A stretch of DNA of 64,000 nucleotides from Pseudomonas viridiflava (lineage in GTDB: Bacteria > Pseudomonadota > Gammaproteobacteria > Pseudomonadales > Pseudomonadaceae). A program made the translations under genes and the position numbers. Shown one piece after another: positions 9,968 to 20,084 of this stretch. The stretch is from positions 434,001-498,000 of the forward strand of contig NZ_UUON01000024.1 of NCBI RefSeq assembly GCF_900590885.1. The letters are read 5' to 3'. Numbering within the stretch: the stretch's first letter is position 1; every line of letters starts with the position of its first letter. Under the pieces are notes generated by a model. It saw only the letters and a program-made list of their open reading frames with translations, was not told the DNA's origin and did no database searches.

Positions 9968-12900
9968 GCACCCAAGCGAATGAATCGCCCCTCACGGTGC
10001 CATCGCTGCCCAATGCCGGCAACGCCATCGAAGGCGTCGCCGGCGGCTTGGGCACCGTGGCCGCCGACGGCACGGCGACCTTCGAGATTGCGCTGCCGAT
10101 TTCTACGGGTCGTGGTTTTGCACCTACGCTGTCATTGGTCTATCGCAGTACGGCGGGCAACAGTGCGTTCGGTCTGGGTTGGGACGTCAGCCCTGGCGCC
10201 GTGAGCCGACGCACCCAACGGGGCGTCCCCGCCTACACAGAAGCCGATACATTCCAAGGTCCGGATGCACAACCCTGGATGCCCGAACGTACCATTGATG
10301 GCGTGCTCGTGCAGACACAGCGCGACAGTTTTGACCAGGTGCCACTGGGCCTCACCTATGCCGTCACGCGCTACTTCCCCCGCGTCGAGAGCCGGTTCGA
10401 GCGCATCGAGCATTGGCACTCGGACGGCGACACAGCCGGGTTCTGGTTGATCCAGGCGGCTGACGGCAGCCGCCATGTGTACGGTAAAACCCACTTGGCG
10501 CGCATCGCCGATCCCGGTAACCCAAGCCATGTCGCGCAATGGCTGCTTGAGGAAAGCCTGAACGCCCATGGCGAGCATATCGGCTACCAGTACCTGGCCG
10601 AGACCGATACCCGTACTGAGCCACATGACAGCCGCGCCCAGCGTTATCTGCACACAGTGTGTTACGGCAACGTCAAAGCCCGTGAAAAAGAGACACTGTA
10701 TCTGCTGAGGGCCGACGACCTCTCCAGTCAGAAGTGGCACTTCTTCCTGGTGTTCGACTATGGCCAGCGCACCACGGCCAGCGACGAGCGTCCGCCCTAC
10801 GACGCGCTCAACCCCTGGCCCCTTCGCGAAGACCCGTTTTCCAGCTACCTCTACGGCTTTGAGCGACGAACGCTGCGCCTGTGCCGACAGATCCTGATGT
10901 TTCACGCCTTTGTCGATGAGCCCGACATGGGCCCTGACCCCGTGCTGGTCAAGCGCCTGCGATTGGAACATCGAACCGCTCGCAACGGGCTCAATACCCT
11001 GACCGCGGTACACGAACAGGCCGTTGACGCCCAGGGACCGCTCACCCGCCTGCCGCCGCAAGAATACCTGTATCAAGCCTCAAGCCTGAAACTGGACATC
11101 CATCGCTACCAGCGCTTTGATGACTTGCCCGGCCTCAACGACGGTCAGCGCTACCAACTGGTGGATTTATACGGCGAAGGCCTGCCGGGGATCCTGTATC
11201 GCGGCGATCAGGCCTGGTATTACCGAGCGCCTCAGCGGGCCGAAGCGTCCACGGGCGATGCGGTGACCTACGCCCCCGCTCAAGCATTGCCGGACATTCC
11301 CGTGTCAGACGGTTCACGCCCGGTATATCAAGCCCTGCTCGATATCGATGGCGATGGTCGCCCGGAATGGGTCCTGGCCCGGCCGGGGATGGGCGGTTTC
11401 TTCAACCTGGCTCCCCCAGGCAACGAGGCGGGGTTTATACCGTTCGACGCATTCCCAATCGAATTCCTGCACGCCGAGGCGCTATTTGCCGACCTGATGG
11501 GCAGTGGTTTGGGTGACCTCGCACTCGTGGGCCCGCGCAGTGTGCGTTTTTACCCCAATCGACAAAACGGCTTCGGGCCAGGCGTCGAGCAGGCGCACAC
11601 GATTGACGGCGATGACCTGCCGTCCTTCACCCGTTCTTCCGCCGACTGGGTCGGCTTCAGCGACATCCTCGGCAGCGGCCAGCAGCACTTGGTGCGTATC
11701 CGTTTCAACGAAATCAAATGCTGGCCCAACCTGGGCCTTGGGCGATTCGGCAAAGGTCAGGTGTTGGCCACCTTGCCGTTCAGGGAGACGACGTTCAACG
11801 CTGCCAACGTATTGCTGGCGGATCTGGATGGCTGCGGTGCCAGCGACTTGTTGTACCTGACGACTGAAGGGGTCAGCATTTATCTCAATCAGGCCGGCAA
11901 TCGCTTCGCCAGAACGCCCTTGGTATTGCCGTGGCCGTCAGGCGCGCAGTACGACTCCTTATGCCAGGTGAGCGTGGTGGACCTGCTGGGCAATGGCTAC
12001 GCCAGCCTGATCATCAGCACCCTGCATCCACGCCCTCGCCATTGGCGCTATGCTTTTTTTGACAGCAAACCCTGTTTGCTCAGCATTGCCAACAACAACC
12101 TCGGCGCCCAAGTCAACGTAAGCTACCGCAGCAGTGCTCAGGAATGGCAGGACGAGAAAAAGCAACATCACGCCGAGGATAAGCCCGCCATCAGCGGGCT
12201 GCCCTTCGCGCTCAACCTGGTCAAACGTCAGGTACTGCAGGATGAGATCAGCAATAACACCCTGACCCAGTTTTTCAGCTATCGCCGGGCGTATTACGAT
12301 GCCGATGAGAGCGCCTTCCAGGGCTTCGGCTTGTTACTGCAAACCGACAACGAAACCCGCAACGACGAGGTTCCCGAAACCGGGTCGCACACCAAACGCT
12401 GGATTCACACCGGTCAAGCGCTGGATATGCCCCAGGACGATTACAGCCGCCATGACGCTGACGCCATCAAGCTCGGCCTCACGCTGCTGGGCGAACATAC
12501 TGCACCCGAACAGCCACAACCCATCGACCATCAAGACCAATTGATCACGTCACCCACTTCACAGCAAGTACGCGAGGCAGCCTACGCCCTCAGGGGCCTG
12601 CCATTGCGCGTGGAGATATTCACCCTCGACCCGGCCAACCGGACACCCTACTCGGTGCACCAGTATCGCTATATGGTCCGGCGGTTGCCCCAGGCACCCG
12701 GCTCAAGCGCCTGGGCGCGAATGCTGCCACTGACGCTGGAGTCCGTGAGTTATCAGTACGAACGGGTGCCTGATGATCCGGTCTGCGAACACCAGGTCAA
12801 CTTGCGCTGGGACGCCTATGGCAGCCTGGTTCACAGCGCCACGGTACACAGCGCACGGCGCACGACTGTCAAGGATGCGCCACCGGTACTGCTCGAAGAT

Positions 12901-14499
12901 GAGCATCAACAACACTGGTGGCGTGACACCCACGATGCGGCTCAGCAGGTCTTTTACCTGAGCGAAACGTTGACGCAATGGATTCATCAGCCACACAACG
13001 ACCAATGGCGATTGGGCTTGCCCTATCGTCGCCGCGACAACACCTGGACGCTGCCCAAGGGCCTGCCACCTGCGGGCTTGAACGCAGCGGCCATCCGCTA
13101 TGAAACGTTGATCAACCGGCTTTCAGGGCCCTTGGGGCCACAAGCGCCACGCGAGCTGAGCGGCTTGTCGATTCAGTACTACCGCGAGCCGGGCGGCAAG
13201 GGGCAGACCCTGGCGCCTGGAACGGCAACCTTCCAGGGGCTGGCCGACCATCGAGAAACCGCCGAACTCGCCCCCGCCGCGTTGCAAGCGCTGAAAGAAA
13301 TTCCGCACCTGCAGGGCCAACCCGCCGAAGACCTGCCGAGCCGCCTGCGCCAAATCGGCTATCGCCCCATGGCGGTTTTTTTCCATGCCAATGACCAGGA
13401 GCACCAGGCGCCTCCCGACCTTTGGTCAATCCGTCGTGACTTTCCTCGCTATCTCAACGCCAAGCGCTTCTATCGCTTACATTCCTGGCGGCTGACTCAA
13501 GCCGAGAATGAAACCACGCTGACCCACGACCCGTACGGGTGTCAGGTCATTCAAGTCAAACACGCCGACGGCTGCATCACCCACGTCAAGCATGACTACC
13601 GTTTGCTCCAGCCGGTCAGCATCACCGACCCTAACGGCACCTGCGAGCAAGCGCTGTACGATGCGTTTGGTCGCTTGCTCGCCACCAGCGTGCAAGGGCA
13701 AGAATCGGCAACGCCCGTCGGCTTTGGGCAATTGTCAGCCTATCGCAGGCCGACGGGCGCTGGTGTCGAGTCCGCCATTGAGACACCCGCAACGATCCTC
13801 GGCGAGGCCGCCAGCGCCTGGCTCTACGACCCGTTCAGTTGGATGGGCTCGATTGCCTCGGCCGACCGGCAGGCGGACTGGCTCACTCAACGCTACCTCT
13901 TGCCCGACGGGCACATCCGCGCCACCACCCGGCTGCGCTTGAAAAAAAAGGCTAGCGCTTTGAGTGCGAGTGAGAAAGCCTTGTCTGACTTGATTCAAAA
14001 GGCCAGCCGCGAACCCGCCCGCAGCCTGCTGTTGGCAGCTGATCGCTATATCAAGGATCAGGAACAGCTCATCCACATGACCCTGATCGCCCAGGACGGC
14101 TTTGGCCGCATCCTGCAACGCAAACAAAAAGCCGCGCCGGGGCCGGCCTGTGCCGCGGCCGACAACGGTGACCTGCGCGCCAGCAACGGCGCCCTCCAGA
14201 CGGCTCAGGCCGACCCGCGCTGGTGCGTCAACGAGCACACCGAGTACAGCCCCAAGGGCCGGATTATTCGGGTGTATCGCACCTATTACGCCGACCGCCA
14301 CCGGTACATCGACGGTCAGTCCCTGCGCCAGTTAATGCACAGCGACAGACAGTTCCATGACCCCATCGGTCGTCCCACTCGCACCCTTACCGCCAGGGGA
14401 GCGGTGCGACAAATCACCTACTGGTCCTGGTACACCGTCAGCGAGGATGAAAACGATACCTGGGAGCCGCCTGCGCAAGAACCGTCTTCCACCCCATGA
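9964..14499 (+). CDS. Tc toxin subunit B (TcaC/TcdB-like; SpvB and TcdB middle domains)
   Basis: The product is 1511 residues. Residues 1-330 are an SpvB-type domain (NAIEGVAGGLGTVAADGT, then LSLVYRSTAGNSAFGLGWD). Beta-propeller/VCBS-like repeats follow (LLDIDGDGRPEW near residue 460, LLADLDGCGASDLLYL near 620), with the TcdB middle/N motif IRFNEIKCWPNLGLGRFG in between. RHS-like strands appear near residues 1180-1245 (YDAFGRLL). In known Tc toxins TcB forms the lower half of the hollow cocoon, binds TcA through its propeller gate and, with TcC, holds the unfolded poison. It is coupled to the upstream TcA gene by a 4-base overlap. The gene ends 11 bases before a strong symmetrical hairpin shared with the convergent TccC gene. 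Confidence 0.95.
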   Translation: MSTQANESPLTVPSLPNAGNAIEGVAGGLGTVAADGTATFEIALPISTGRGFAPTLSLVYRSTAGNSAFGLGWDVSPGAVSRRTQRGVPAYTEADTFQGPDAQPWMPERTIDGVLVQTQRDSFDQVPLGLTYAVTRYFPRVESRFERIEHWHSDGDTAGFWLIQAADGSRHVYGKTHLARIADPGNPSHVAQWLLEESLNAHGEHIGYQYLAETDTRTEPHDSRAQRYLHTVCYGNVKAREKETLYLLRADDLSSQKWHFFLVFDYGQRTTASDERPPYDALNPWPLREDPFSSYLYGFERRTLRLCRQILMFHAFVDEPDMGPDPVLVKRLRLEHRTARNGLNTLTAVHEQAVDAQGPLTRLPPQEYLYQASSLKLDIHRYQRFDDLPGLNDGQRYQLVDLYGEGLPGILYRGDQAWYYRAPQRAEASTGDAVTYAPAQALPDIPVSDGSRPVYQALLDIDGDGRPEWVLARPGMGGFFNLAPPGNEAGFIPFDAFPIEFLHAEALFADLMGSGLGDLALVGPRSVRFYPNRQNGFGPGVEQAHTIDGDDLPSFTRSSADWVGFSDILGSGQQHLVRIRFNEIKCWPNLGLGRFGKGQVLATLPFRETTFNAANVLLADLDGCGASDLLYLTTEGVSIYLNQAGNRFARTPLVLPWPSGAQYDSLCQVSVVDLLGNGYASLIISTLHPRPRHWRYAFFDSKPCLLSIANNNLGAQVNVSYRSSAQEWQDEKKQHHAEDKPAISGLPFALNLVKRQVLQDEISNNTLTQFFSYRRAYYDADESAFQGFGLLLQTDNETRNDEVPETGSHTKRWIHTGQALDMPQDDYSRHDADAIKLGLTLLGEHTAPEQPQPIDHQDQLITSPTSQQVREAAYALRGLPLRVEIFTLDPANRTPYSVHQYRYMVRRLPQAPGSSAWARMLPLTLESVSYQYERVPDDPVCEHQVNLRWDAYGSLVHSATVHSARRTTVKDAPPVLLEDEHQQHWWRDTHDAAQQVFYLSETLTQWIHQPHNDQWRLGLPYRRRDNTWTLPKGLPPAGLNAAAIRYETLINRLSGPLGPQAPRELSGLSIQYYREPGGKGQTLAPGTATFQGLADHRETAELAPAALQALKEIPHLQGQPAEDLPSRLRQIGYRPMAVFFHANDQEHQAPPDLWSIRRDFPRYLNAKRFYRLHSWRLTQAENETTLTHDPYGCQVIQVKHADGCITHVKHDYRLLQPVSITDPNGTCEQALYDAFGRLLATSVQGQESATPVGFGQLSAYRRPTGAGVESAIETPATILGEAASAWLYDPFSWMGSIASADRQADWLTQRYLLPDGHIRATTRLRLKKKASALSASEKALSDLIQKASREPARSLLLAADRYIKDQEQLIHMTLIAQDGFGRILQRKQKAAPGPACAAADNGDLRASNGALQTAQADPRWCVNEHTEYSPKGRIIRVYRTYYADRHRYIDGQSLRQLMHSDRQFHDPIGRPTRTLTARGAVRQITYWSWYTVSEDENDTWEPPAQEPSSTP

Positions 14500-14509
14500 A
14501 ACGCGAAGC

Positions 14510-14545
14510 CACCGTGGCCGACTCAGTTGAGTCACCGCCACGGTG
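14510..14545. terminator. Long symmetrical hairpin between the convergent TcB and TccC genes
   Basis: CACCGTGGC (14510-14518) pairs with GCCACGGTG (14537-14545), and inside it GACTCA (14520-14525) pairs with TGAGTC (14528-14533) around a two-base loop. It lies between the two stop codons (14499 and 14556), so it can stop transcription from both sides, although neither side has a good T run. Confidence 0.6.
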
Positions 14546-14555
14546 ATTCATTCAA

Positions 14556-17264
14556 TCAGCGTATCGCCCGCACTGAAGCCCTGGACCTGGTGGGTTTATA
14601 GCGACTCCACTCGAGCAGACTGGACTCCCACGGCGCACGAACCTGCTGTTGGCGCCGATAGAAAGTCACGCGACCTGTCAGTTGCTGACGATGCCGATAA
14701 AGCCAGCGAAGTTCCGAGCTTGTGGCAGAGTACTCGTCCTTATCCAGCACCCGCTCCATGTCCAGGTCATCAAGCGCGAAATGCACATGGCGCATGCTCT
14801 GAGGGTCCGTCAGCGTCCTCAAGGCCGACTTACTGGCGCGGCTGACCAGCTTTTGCTGGAACTTGGTCAGGTTCACGCCTAAGTAGTCGTCAAAGGTGCG
14901 CTCAAATGAATAGTCGCCAGAGGACAGATCACTGACGAATTTCTTCGCGAAATCCCGGTTGGCGGTGGTCGAAGTACAGCCCGAATACTTCGACACAATA
15001 GCGCCATAGAACTGCTGTGCGACCTTCGAGCCTTGCCCACTGATCATTTGCTCATATTCGGACTCGCTGATCTTGCCGAGCTTGAAGCGAATGTTCGCGC
15101 TGACGCTTTTTTCCAACGCCGCAATTGCCGGCTCTATTTCCTCAACCCCGAAGTAGGCGGCCATCACGTCCCCACGTGCCGTCAGCTTCGACCAGAAGCT
15201 GCGGTAGATGCGCACGGTATTTGCCAAACCGAAAAGGATATCGCCGCGACTGGGTTGGAATTGCTCGGCAAACGTCGCTTGCGTGCCATCGGCATCCCTG
15301 AACCGCAAGGGGTTGCCCAACGCCATTGCATACTGATTCAAGCCGTCCACATCGCCCAATGGGTCCGGACTGATCCAGCGTTGCAGCCAAGGTGCGTAAT
15401 ACCGCGCTCCGTAGTAATACAACCCTGTCGCGTCGCGCTCCTTACCCGCGTAGCGGCGAAGCTTATAGTTGGCCCGCTGCGTACCGTTGGTAGCCCACCA
15501 CGCCGTTGTGCCATAAGGATAATAATGCTCCTGGCTCAGCAACTGCGCGTGTTCGTCCAGCGCCAGTAAATGGCTATTGAGGTGATCGAGGATGCTGAAT
15601 TGCAACTGCTCGGCACTCGCATCAGTGGGCCGACCATGCTCCCATTGCAACACCGTGACGCGCCCGCCGCCCGCCTCAATCTCCAGCACGCTCAAACGCT
15701 TGCCGGGTTGTATTTGCAGGTGCAAACCCGGTAAGTAGCACGTCTGTCGTGCATAGGATTTCCCGGCGACCTGCTGGCTGGTGACCTTGACAGCCCGCTG
15801 GCCCTGACCGTCGTAGAGGTAACTTTCCCCATCAGGATCACCCTGCTCACGCTGTACCTGGGTCGCGTGGGTGAGTTGATTGCGCACGTTCCAGCCTAAC
15901 TGTTGGCCGTCGCCCAGCATTTGCTGATTACCGTTGGCATCAAACGTCGTTACCCATTGGCCCGGCGCGCCGTCAGCGAATGACACGGCACGATTGCTAC
16001 CCGCAGCCACACTCATGTCCCGGGTATAACCTGTTCCACTACTCGGCACATGCCGTAGGCGCGTCAAGTTGCCATGTTCATCGTAGGTGTAATGCTGGGT
16101 GTAATTGCGCCAGAGCCCGCTGTCGATCGCACCGAACGTCACCCGCCCCGGGGCCTCGCGACCACCGCTGTGGCCGGCATTTTCCCGACCGCTGGCCTGG
16201 GTCAGCTGGTACAGACTGTCATATTGGTAACGACTGACCGCATCAATGCGAGCATTGCTGTGCCATTGAGTCGGCTGGGCCTGGTCGCTCAGACTGAGGA
16301 TGTTTCCTACCGGGTCGTACTCGTATGCAAGGTCCTGTAAAGGCTTGGTGGCCTCGCCCTGGCGATACACCGTCAGCTGCAACAACCGATTATCCTCAGC
16401 CGCGTATTTCGCCAGCCTGATGACACCGTTGCCCATCCGCTCGGACTCCGCCAGACCGCTGGCGTTGTAAACGCGCTGGTCCATCAACACCTGACGCGCT
16501 CGGTCCTTGAGGGTCAGCGCGACCTCCTTCAGCCAGCCTTGCTGCCCATAGCGCCAATGCCGGCGATTGCCCTTTGCGTCTACCTGCTCCAGCAGCGCCC
16601 CCAGGGCATCATAGTGCCAGGCCGTGACATGGGCTTTGGACTCCAACTGCTCGGCTTGTGTGTCATCACTCGGTGGCCAGTCAACTGGCACAGTATCGAT
16701 ACGAAACCGTCGAGTCTGCTTGATGACGCTCCCACCGACCCCGTACTCATCCATCACCACCACACCGGCCGGGTCTGCATGGCGGACCAGCCGACCACAG
16801 CGGTTACCGGCCGCCGCCGCGGGCTCGGCTGCCGCATAGGTCAGGCGCTCGACACAACGCGGCCGCGATTCCTGCGCAGTTTGTTCAAATACTGCCACCG
16901 GGCGAAGTAGGCGGTCGTAGCGCTGCTCCTGATGGGCTTGACGCGAATCCCAGGTGTGCAACGTCTGCCCCGCTTCGCCGCGTAACACAAGGCGCCAGCC
17001 GGCATCGGCGCTCTCGGTGCGTACGGCCTCGCCCGACAGACTGTAAATGTTCGACTGCGACACCACACCCGCAGCGCCGCGCGCGAATTGCCGCGGGTCC
17101 CACTGGCTGAGCAAAAAACCATTGGCCCCAAAAGCCTGTCGGGTAACCCGTGCCTGCGGAGTCTGCGTCACGCTCTGGCGATGATATTGAACAGTACGCA
17201 CGACCAGTCCGCGAGGGTCCATGGCCCTCAAGGCAGGTGTATTTCGATGCACAGAATTAGACAT
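14556..17264 (-). CDS. tccC: Tc toxin subunit C (TccC-like RHS protein) with an unassigned C-terminal toxin domain
   Basis: The product is 902 residues. The N-terminus has the TccC pattern (NTPALRAMDPRGLVVRTVQY, later SQWDPRQFA), followed by RHS/YD repeats (YDRLLRPVAVFE, WHYDALGALLEQVDAKGN, YEYDPVGNILSL). The RHS core ends with GLYYYGARYYAPWLQRWISP and NPLRFRDADG at about residue 660, where the family cuts itself with an internal aspartyl protease. The remaining 242 residues (coding 14559-15284) are the variable cargo. I do not recognise a TccC3/TccC5 ADP-ribosyltransferase in it. It ends with HVHFALDDLDM, SSELRWLYRHR and VTFYRR...APWE patterns. The gene faces the TcA/TcB genes, so it must have its own promoter left of bolA. 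Confidence 0.93.
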   Translation of the reverse strand: MSNSVHRNTPALRAMDPRGLVVRTVQYHRQSVTQTPQARVTRQAFGANGFLLSQWDPRQFARGAAGVVSQSNIYSLSGEAVRTESADAGWRLVLRGEAGQTLHTWDSRQAHQEQRYDRLLRPVAVFEQTAQESRPRCVERLTYAAAEPAAAAGNRCGRLVRHADPAGVVVMDEYGVGGSVIKQTRRFRIDTVPVDWPPSDDTQAEQLESKAHVTAWHYDALGALLEQVDAKGNRRHWRYGQQGWLKEVALTLKDRARQVLMDQRVYNASGLAESERMGNGVIRLAKYAAEDNRLLQLTVYRQGEATKPLQDLAYEYDPVGNILSLSDQAQPTQWHSNARIDAVSRYQYDSLYQLTQASGRENAGHSGGREAPGRVTFGAIDSGLWRNYTQHYTYDEHGNLTRLRHVPSSGTGYTRDMSVAAGSNRAVSFADGAPGQWVTTFDANGNQQMLGDGQQLGWNVRNQLTHATQVQREQGDPDGESYLYDGQGQRAVKVTSQQVAGKSYARQTCYLPGLHLQIQPGKRLSVLEIEAGGGRVTVLQWEHGRPTDASAEQLQFSILDHLNSHLLALDEHAQLLSQEHYYPYGTTAWWATNGTQRANYKLRRYAGKERDATGLYYYGARYYAPWLQRWISPDPLGDVDGLNQYAMALGNPLRFRDADGTQATFAEQFQPSRGDILFGLANTVRIYRSFWSKLTARGDVMAAYFGVEEIEPAIAALEKSVSANIRFKLGKISESEYEQMISGQGSKVAQQFYGAIVSKYSGCTSTTANRDFAKKFVSDLSSGDYSFERTFDDYLGVNLTKFQQKLVSRASKSALRTLTDPQSMRHVHFALDDLDMERVLDKDEYSATSSELRWLYRHRQQLTGRVTFYRRQQQVRAPWESSLLEWSRYKPTRSRASVRAIR

Positions 17265-17420
17265 AAACTCATGACCTGATTAGCTAAGGTCAAAAAAGTC
17301 TAGGCAGGCGCTCAGTGGAATGGGGGGTATTGCGGCGGTGTTTTATGTGTCTAATTGCAGTAGCGCAAGGGGCGCACCTGCGAGCGCGAACGTGTCGCGC
17401 CCGCAGGCCTCAAGCCGAGC
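17265..17420. other. Intergenic junction between the Tc island and bolA
   Basis: These 156 bases hold the 5' region of the leftward TccC gene and the 3' flank of bolA. No terminator hairpin with a T tract is visible after the bolA stop at 17421, consistent with its terminator having been displaced (see 2454-2479). There is no tRNA end, integrase site or obvious direct repeat marking an insertion. Confidence 0.5.
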
Positions 17421-17708
17421 TTAATGCCCGCCCGCACAGGTTGGCGAAGCGGGTGCCGCGCCGACCTGCTGCCACTCCTCGGGAGTGTAGGTGTGCAGCG
17501 CCAGCGCATGAAACTCGCTCATCAGGTCACCCAGGGTGGCGTAGACCTTCTGGTGGCGCTTGACGCGGTTAAGCCCCTCGAACTGCTGGCTGACCAGCAC
17601 GGCCTTGAAGTGGGTCTGCAACCCACGGCTGTGCATATGGCTTTCGTCCAGCACGCTCAAGTGGTCCGGGGCCAGGGCGCCGAGCGCCGTTTCGATACGC
17701 TGTTGCAT
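17421..17708 (-). CDS. bolA: BolA family protein
   Basis: This 95-residue protein shows the BolA fold sequence: MQQRIETALGALAPDHLSVL, the ESHMHSRG loop, FKAVLVSQQFEGLNRVKRHQKVY and the terminal helix EFHALALHTYTPEEW. The conserved His residues that coordinate iron-sulfur clusters with monothiol glutaredoxins are present. BolA proteins act in Fe-S/iron homeostasis and as morphogenes. The start at 17708 is preferred over 17714 because GCAGGA directly abuts the first ATG but lies 6 bases before the second. It follows the DUF2059 gene by 12 bases in the same direction and is probably co-transcribed with it. The Tc island now lies immediately downstream. Confidence 0.95.
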   Translation of the reverse strand: MQQRIETALGALAPDHLSVLDESHMHSRGLQTHFKAVLVSQQFEGLNRVKRHQKVYATLGDLMSEFHALALHTYTPEEWQQVGAAPASPTCAGGH

Positions 17709-17720
17709 GGTCATTCCTGC

Positions 17721-18239
17721 TTACTTCTTCTTGGCCGGTGCGGCGGCTTTTGGCGTCAGCTCGTTGGTCATGTCTTCCAACAGCTTGTTCACCACCGGCA
17801 CGGCGCTTTCCAGCTTGGCCTGGGTCATCTGGGCCGATTGCTGGGTCAGTTGCGGCATTTTTTCCAGGACTTTCTTGCCCAGTGGCGACTGGTAGAACGC
17901 AACCAGGTCCTTGAGCTCGGATTCGCTGAAGTTGGTGGTGTAGAGCTTGACCATGTCCGGTTTCAGCTTCGGCCAGCCGATGGCCTGGTCGAGAGCGGCG
18001 TTGGCCTTGGCCTGGTAGCTGTCGAGTACCGACTGCTTGGCGGCAGGCGCCTTGGTCTGTTCGAAACGCTGGGCGAACATTTGCTGCACTTGCATGTACA
18101 CCGGGGTACCCAGCTTGTCGGCATGGGCCAGGGTAAGGAAGGCTTCGGCACTGGCGTTGTGGCTGGCGGTATCGGCAAGAACCTGGCCGCTGGCGCAAAC
18201 CAGAGCAACCGCGGTACAGATGGCACGAAGACGAGTCAT
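17721..18239 (-). CDS. DUF2059 domain-containing exported protein
   Basis: The 172-residue product begins with a clear signal peptide (MTRLRAICTAVALVCASGQVLA). The rest is helical with the DUF2059 core LVAFYQSPLGKKVLEKMPQL near residue 120, and it ends in a Lys-rich tail (PAKKK). It is expected in the periplasm. The family has no established function. It precedes bolA in the same orientation, and fumC lies divergently to the right. Confidence 0.88.
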   Translation of the reverse strand: MTRLRAICTAVALVCASGQVLADTASHNASAEAFLTLAHADKLGTPVYMQVQQMFAQRFEQTKAPAAKQSVLDSYQAKANAALDQAIGWPKLKPDMVKLYTTNFSESELKDLVAFYQSPLGKKVLEKMPQLTQQSAQMTQAKLESAVPVVNKLLEDMTNELTPKAAAPAKKK

Positions 18240-18419
18240 CGAGTTTCCTTTCTAGCAGGCGAGGTAAAACCCCAAGGGCGACCATTCTGCGCCTAAAAAA
18301 CCTTATGGCTCAACCCCGGGCCTTGTCAGGCAGCAATTGCCCGATGAAAAGTCTTTTAGGGAACCCCCAAGGTCGATCAAGGCCTAAACTGCGCAAACGA
18401 ACCTGAAGGAGTGTGCCCG

Positions 18420-19808
<1,389 letters not shown>

Positions 19809-19860
19809 GAGGCTGTTGATCTGCTTGTGATCTGCTTTTGATCTAAGGCGCCCCGTAAAA

Positions 19861-19990
19861 CACGCTGGCCGCACGCAGGCTTGAAACCGTGGGTAACCCG
19901 GCAGGACGCCGGGTGTTGGGGCAAGAGCCTTTTGGGTTACTTTTGGGACTCTTTTCCAAAAGTGACCCGCTGTAAGAGCGGAACCATAAC
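19861..19990. repeat. Dispersed Pseudomonas-type intergenic repeat with an imperfect hairpin
   Basis: The stretch contains GGGTTACTTTTGG (19934-19946) pairing with CCAAAAGTGACCC (19956-19968) through 13 positions with one G-T pair, around a GACTCTTTT loop, then a CGCTGTAAGAGCGG flank. I recall similar sequence in many Pseudomonas intergenic regions. It may serve as the fumC terminator. Confidence 0.5.
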
Positions 19991-20030
19991 TAGCCGTTAC
20001 CTAAACAATGGATTTGTACACAGACAAACC

Positions 20031-20060
20031 GCTATCGGGGGCAAGCCCCCTCCCACATTT
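20031..20060 (-). repeat. Single REP element
   Basis: GCTATCGGGGGCAAGCCCCC followed by TCCCACATTT is one copy of the fluorescent-Pseudomonas REP in the minus orientation. It sits in the gap between fumC and the convergent EamA gene. Confidence 0.85.
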
Positions 20061-20084
20061 TGAACCGAGCGCAACCTGAAAAAC

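Noticed and set aside
2645..17264. A prophage or contractile-tail origin of the toxin island
   Set aside because: No tail, sheath, lysis or integrase genes are present; all four genes are Tc subunits.
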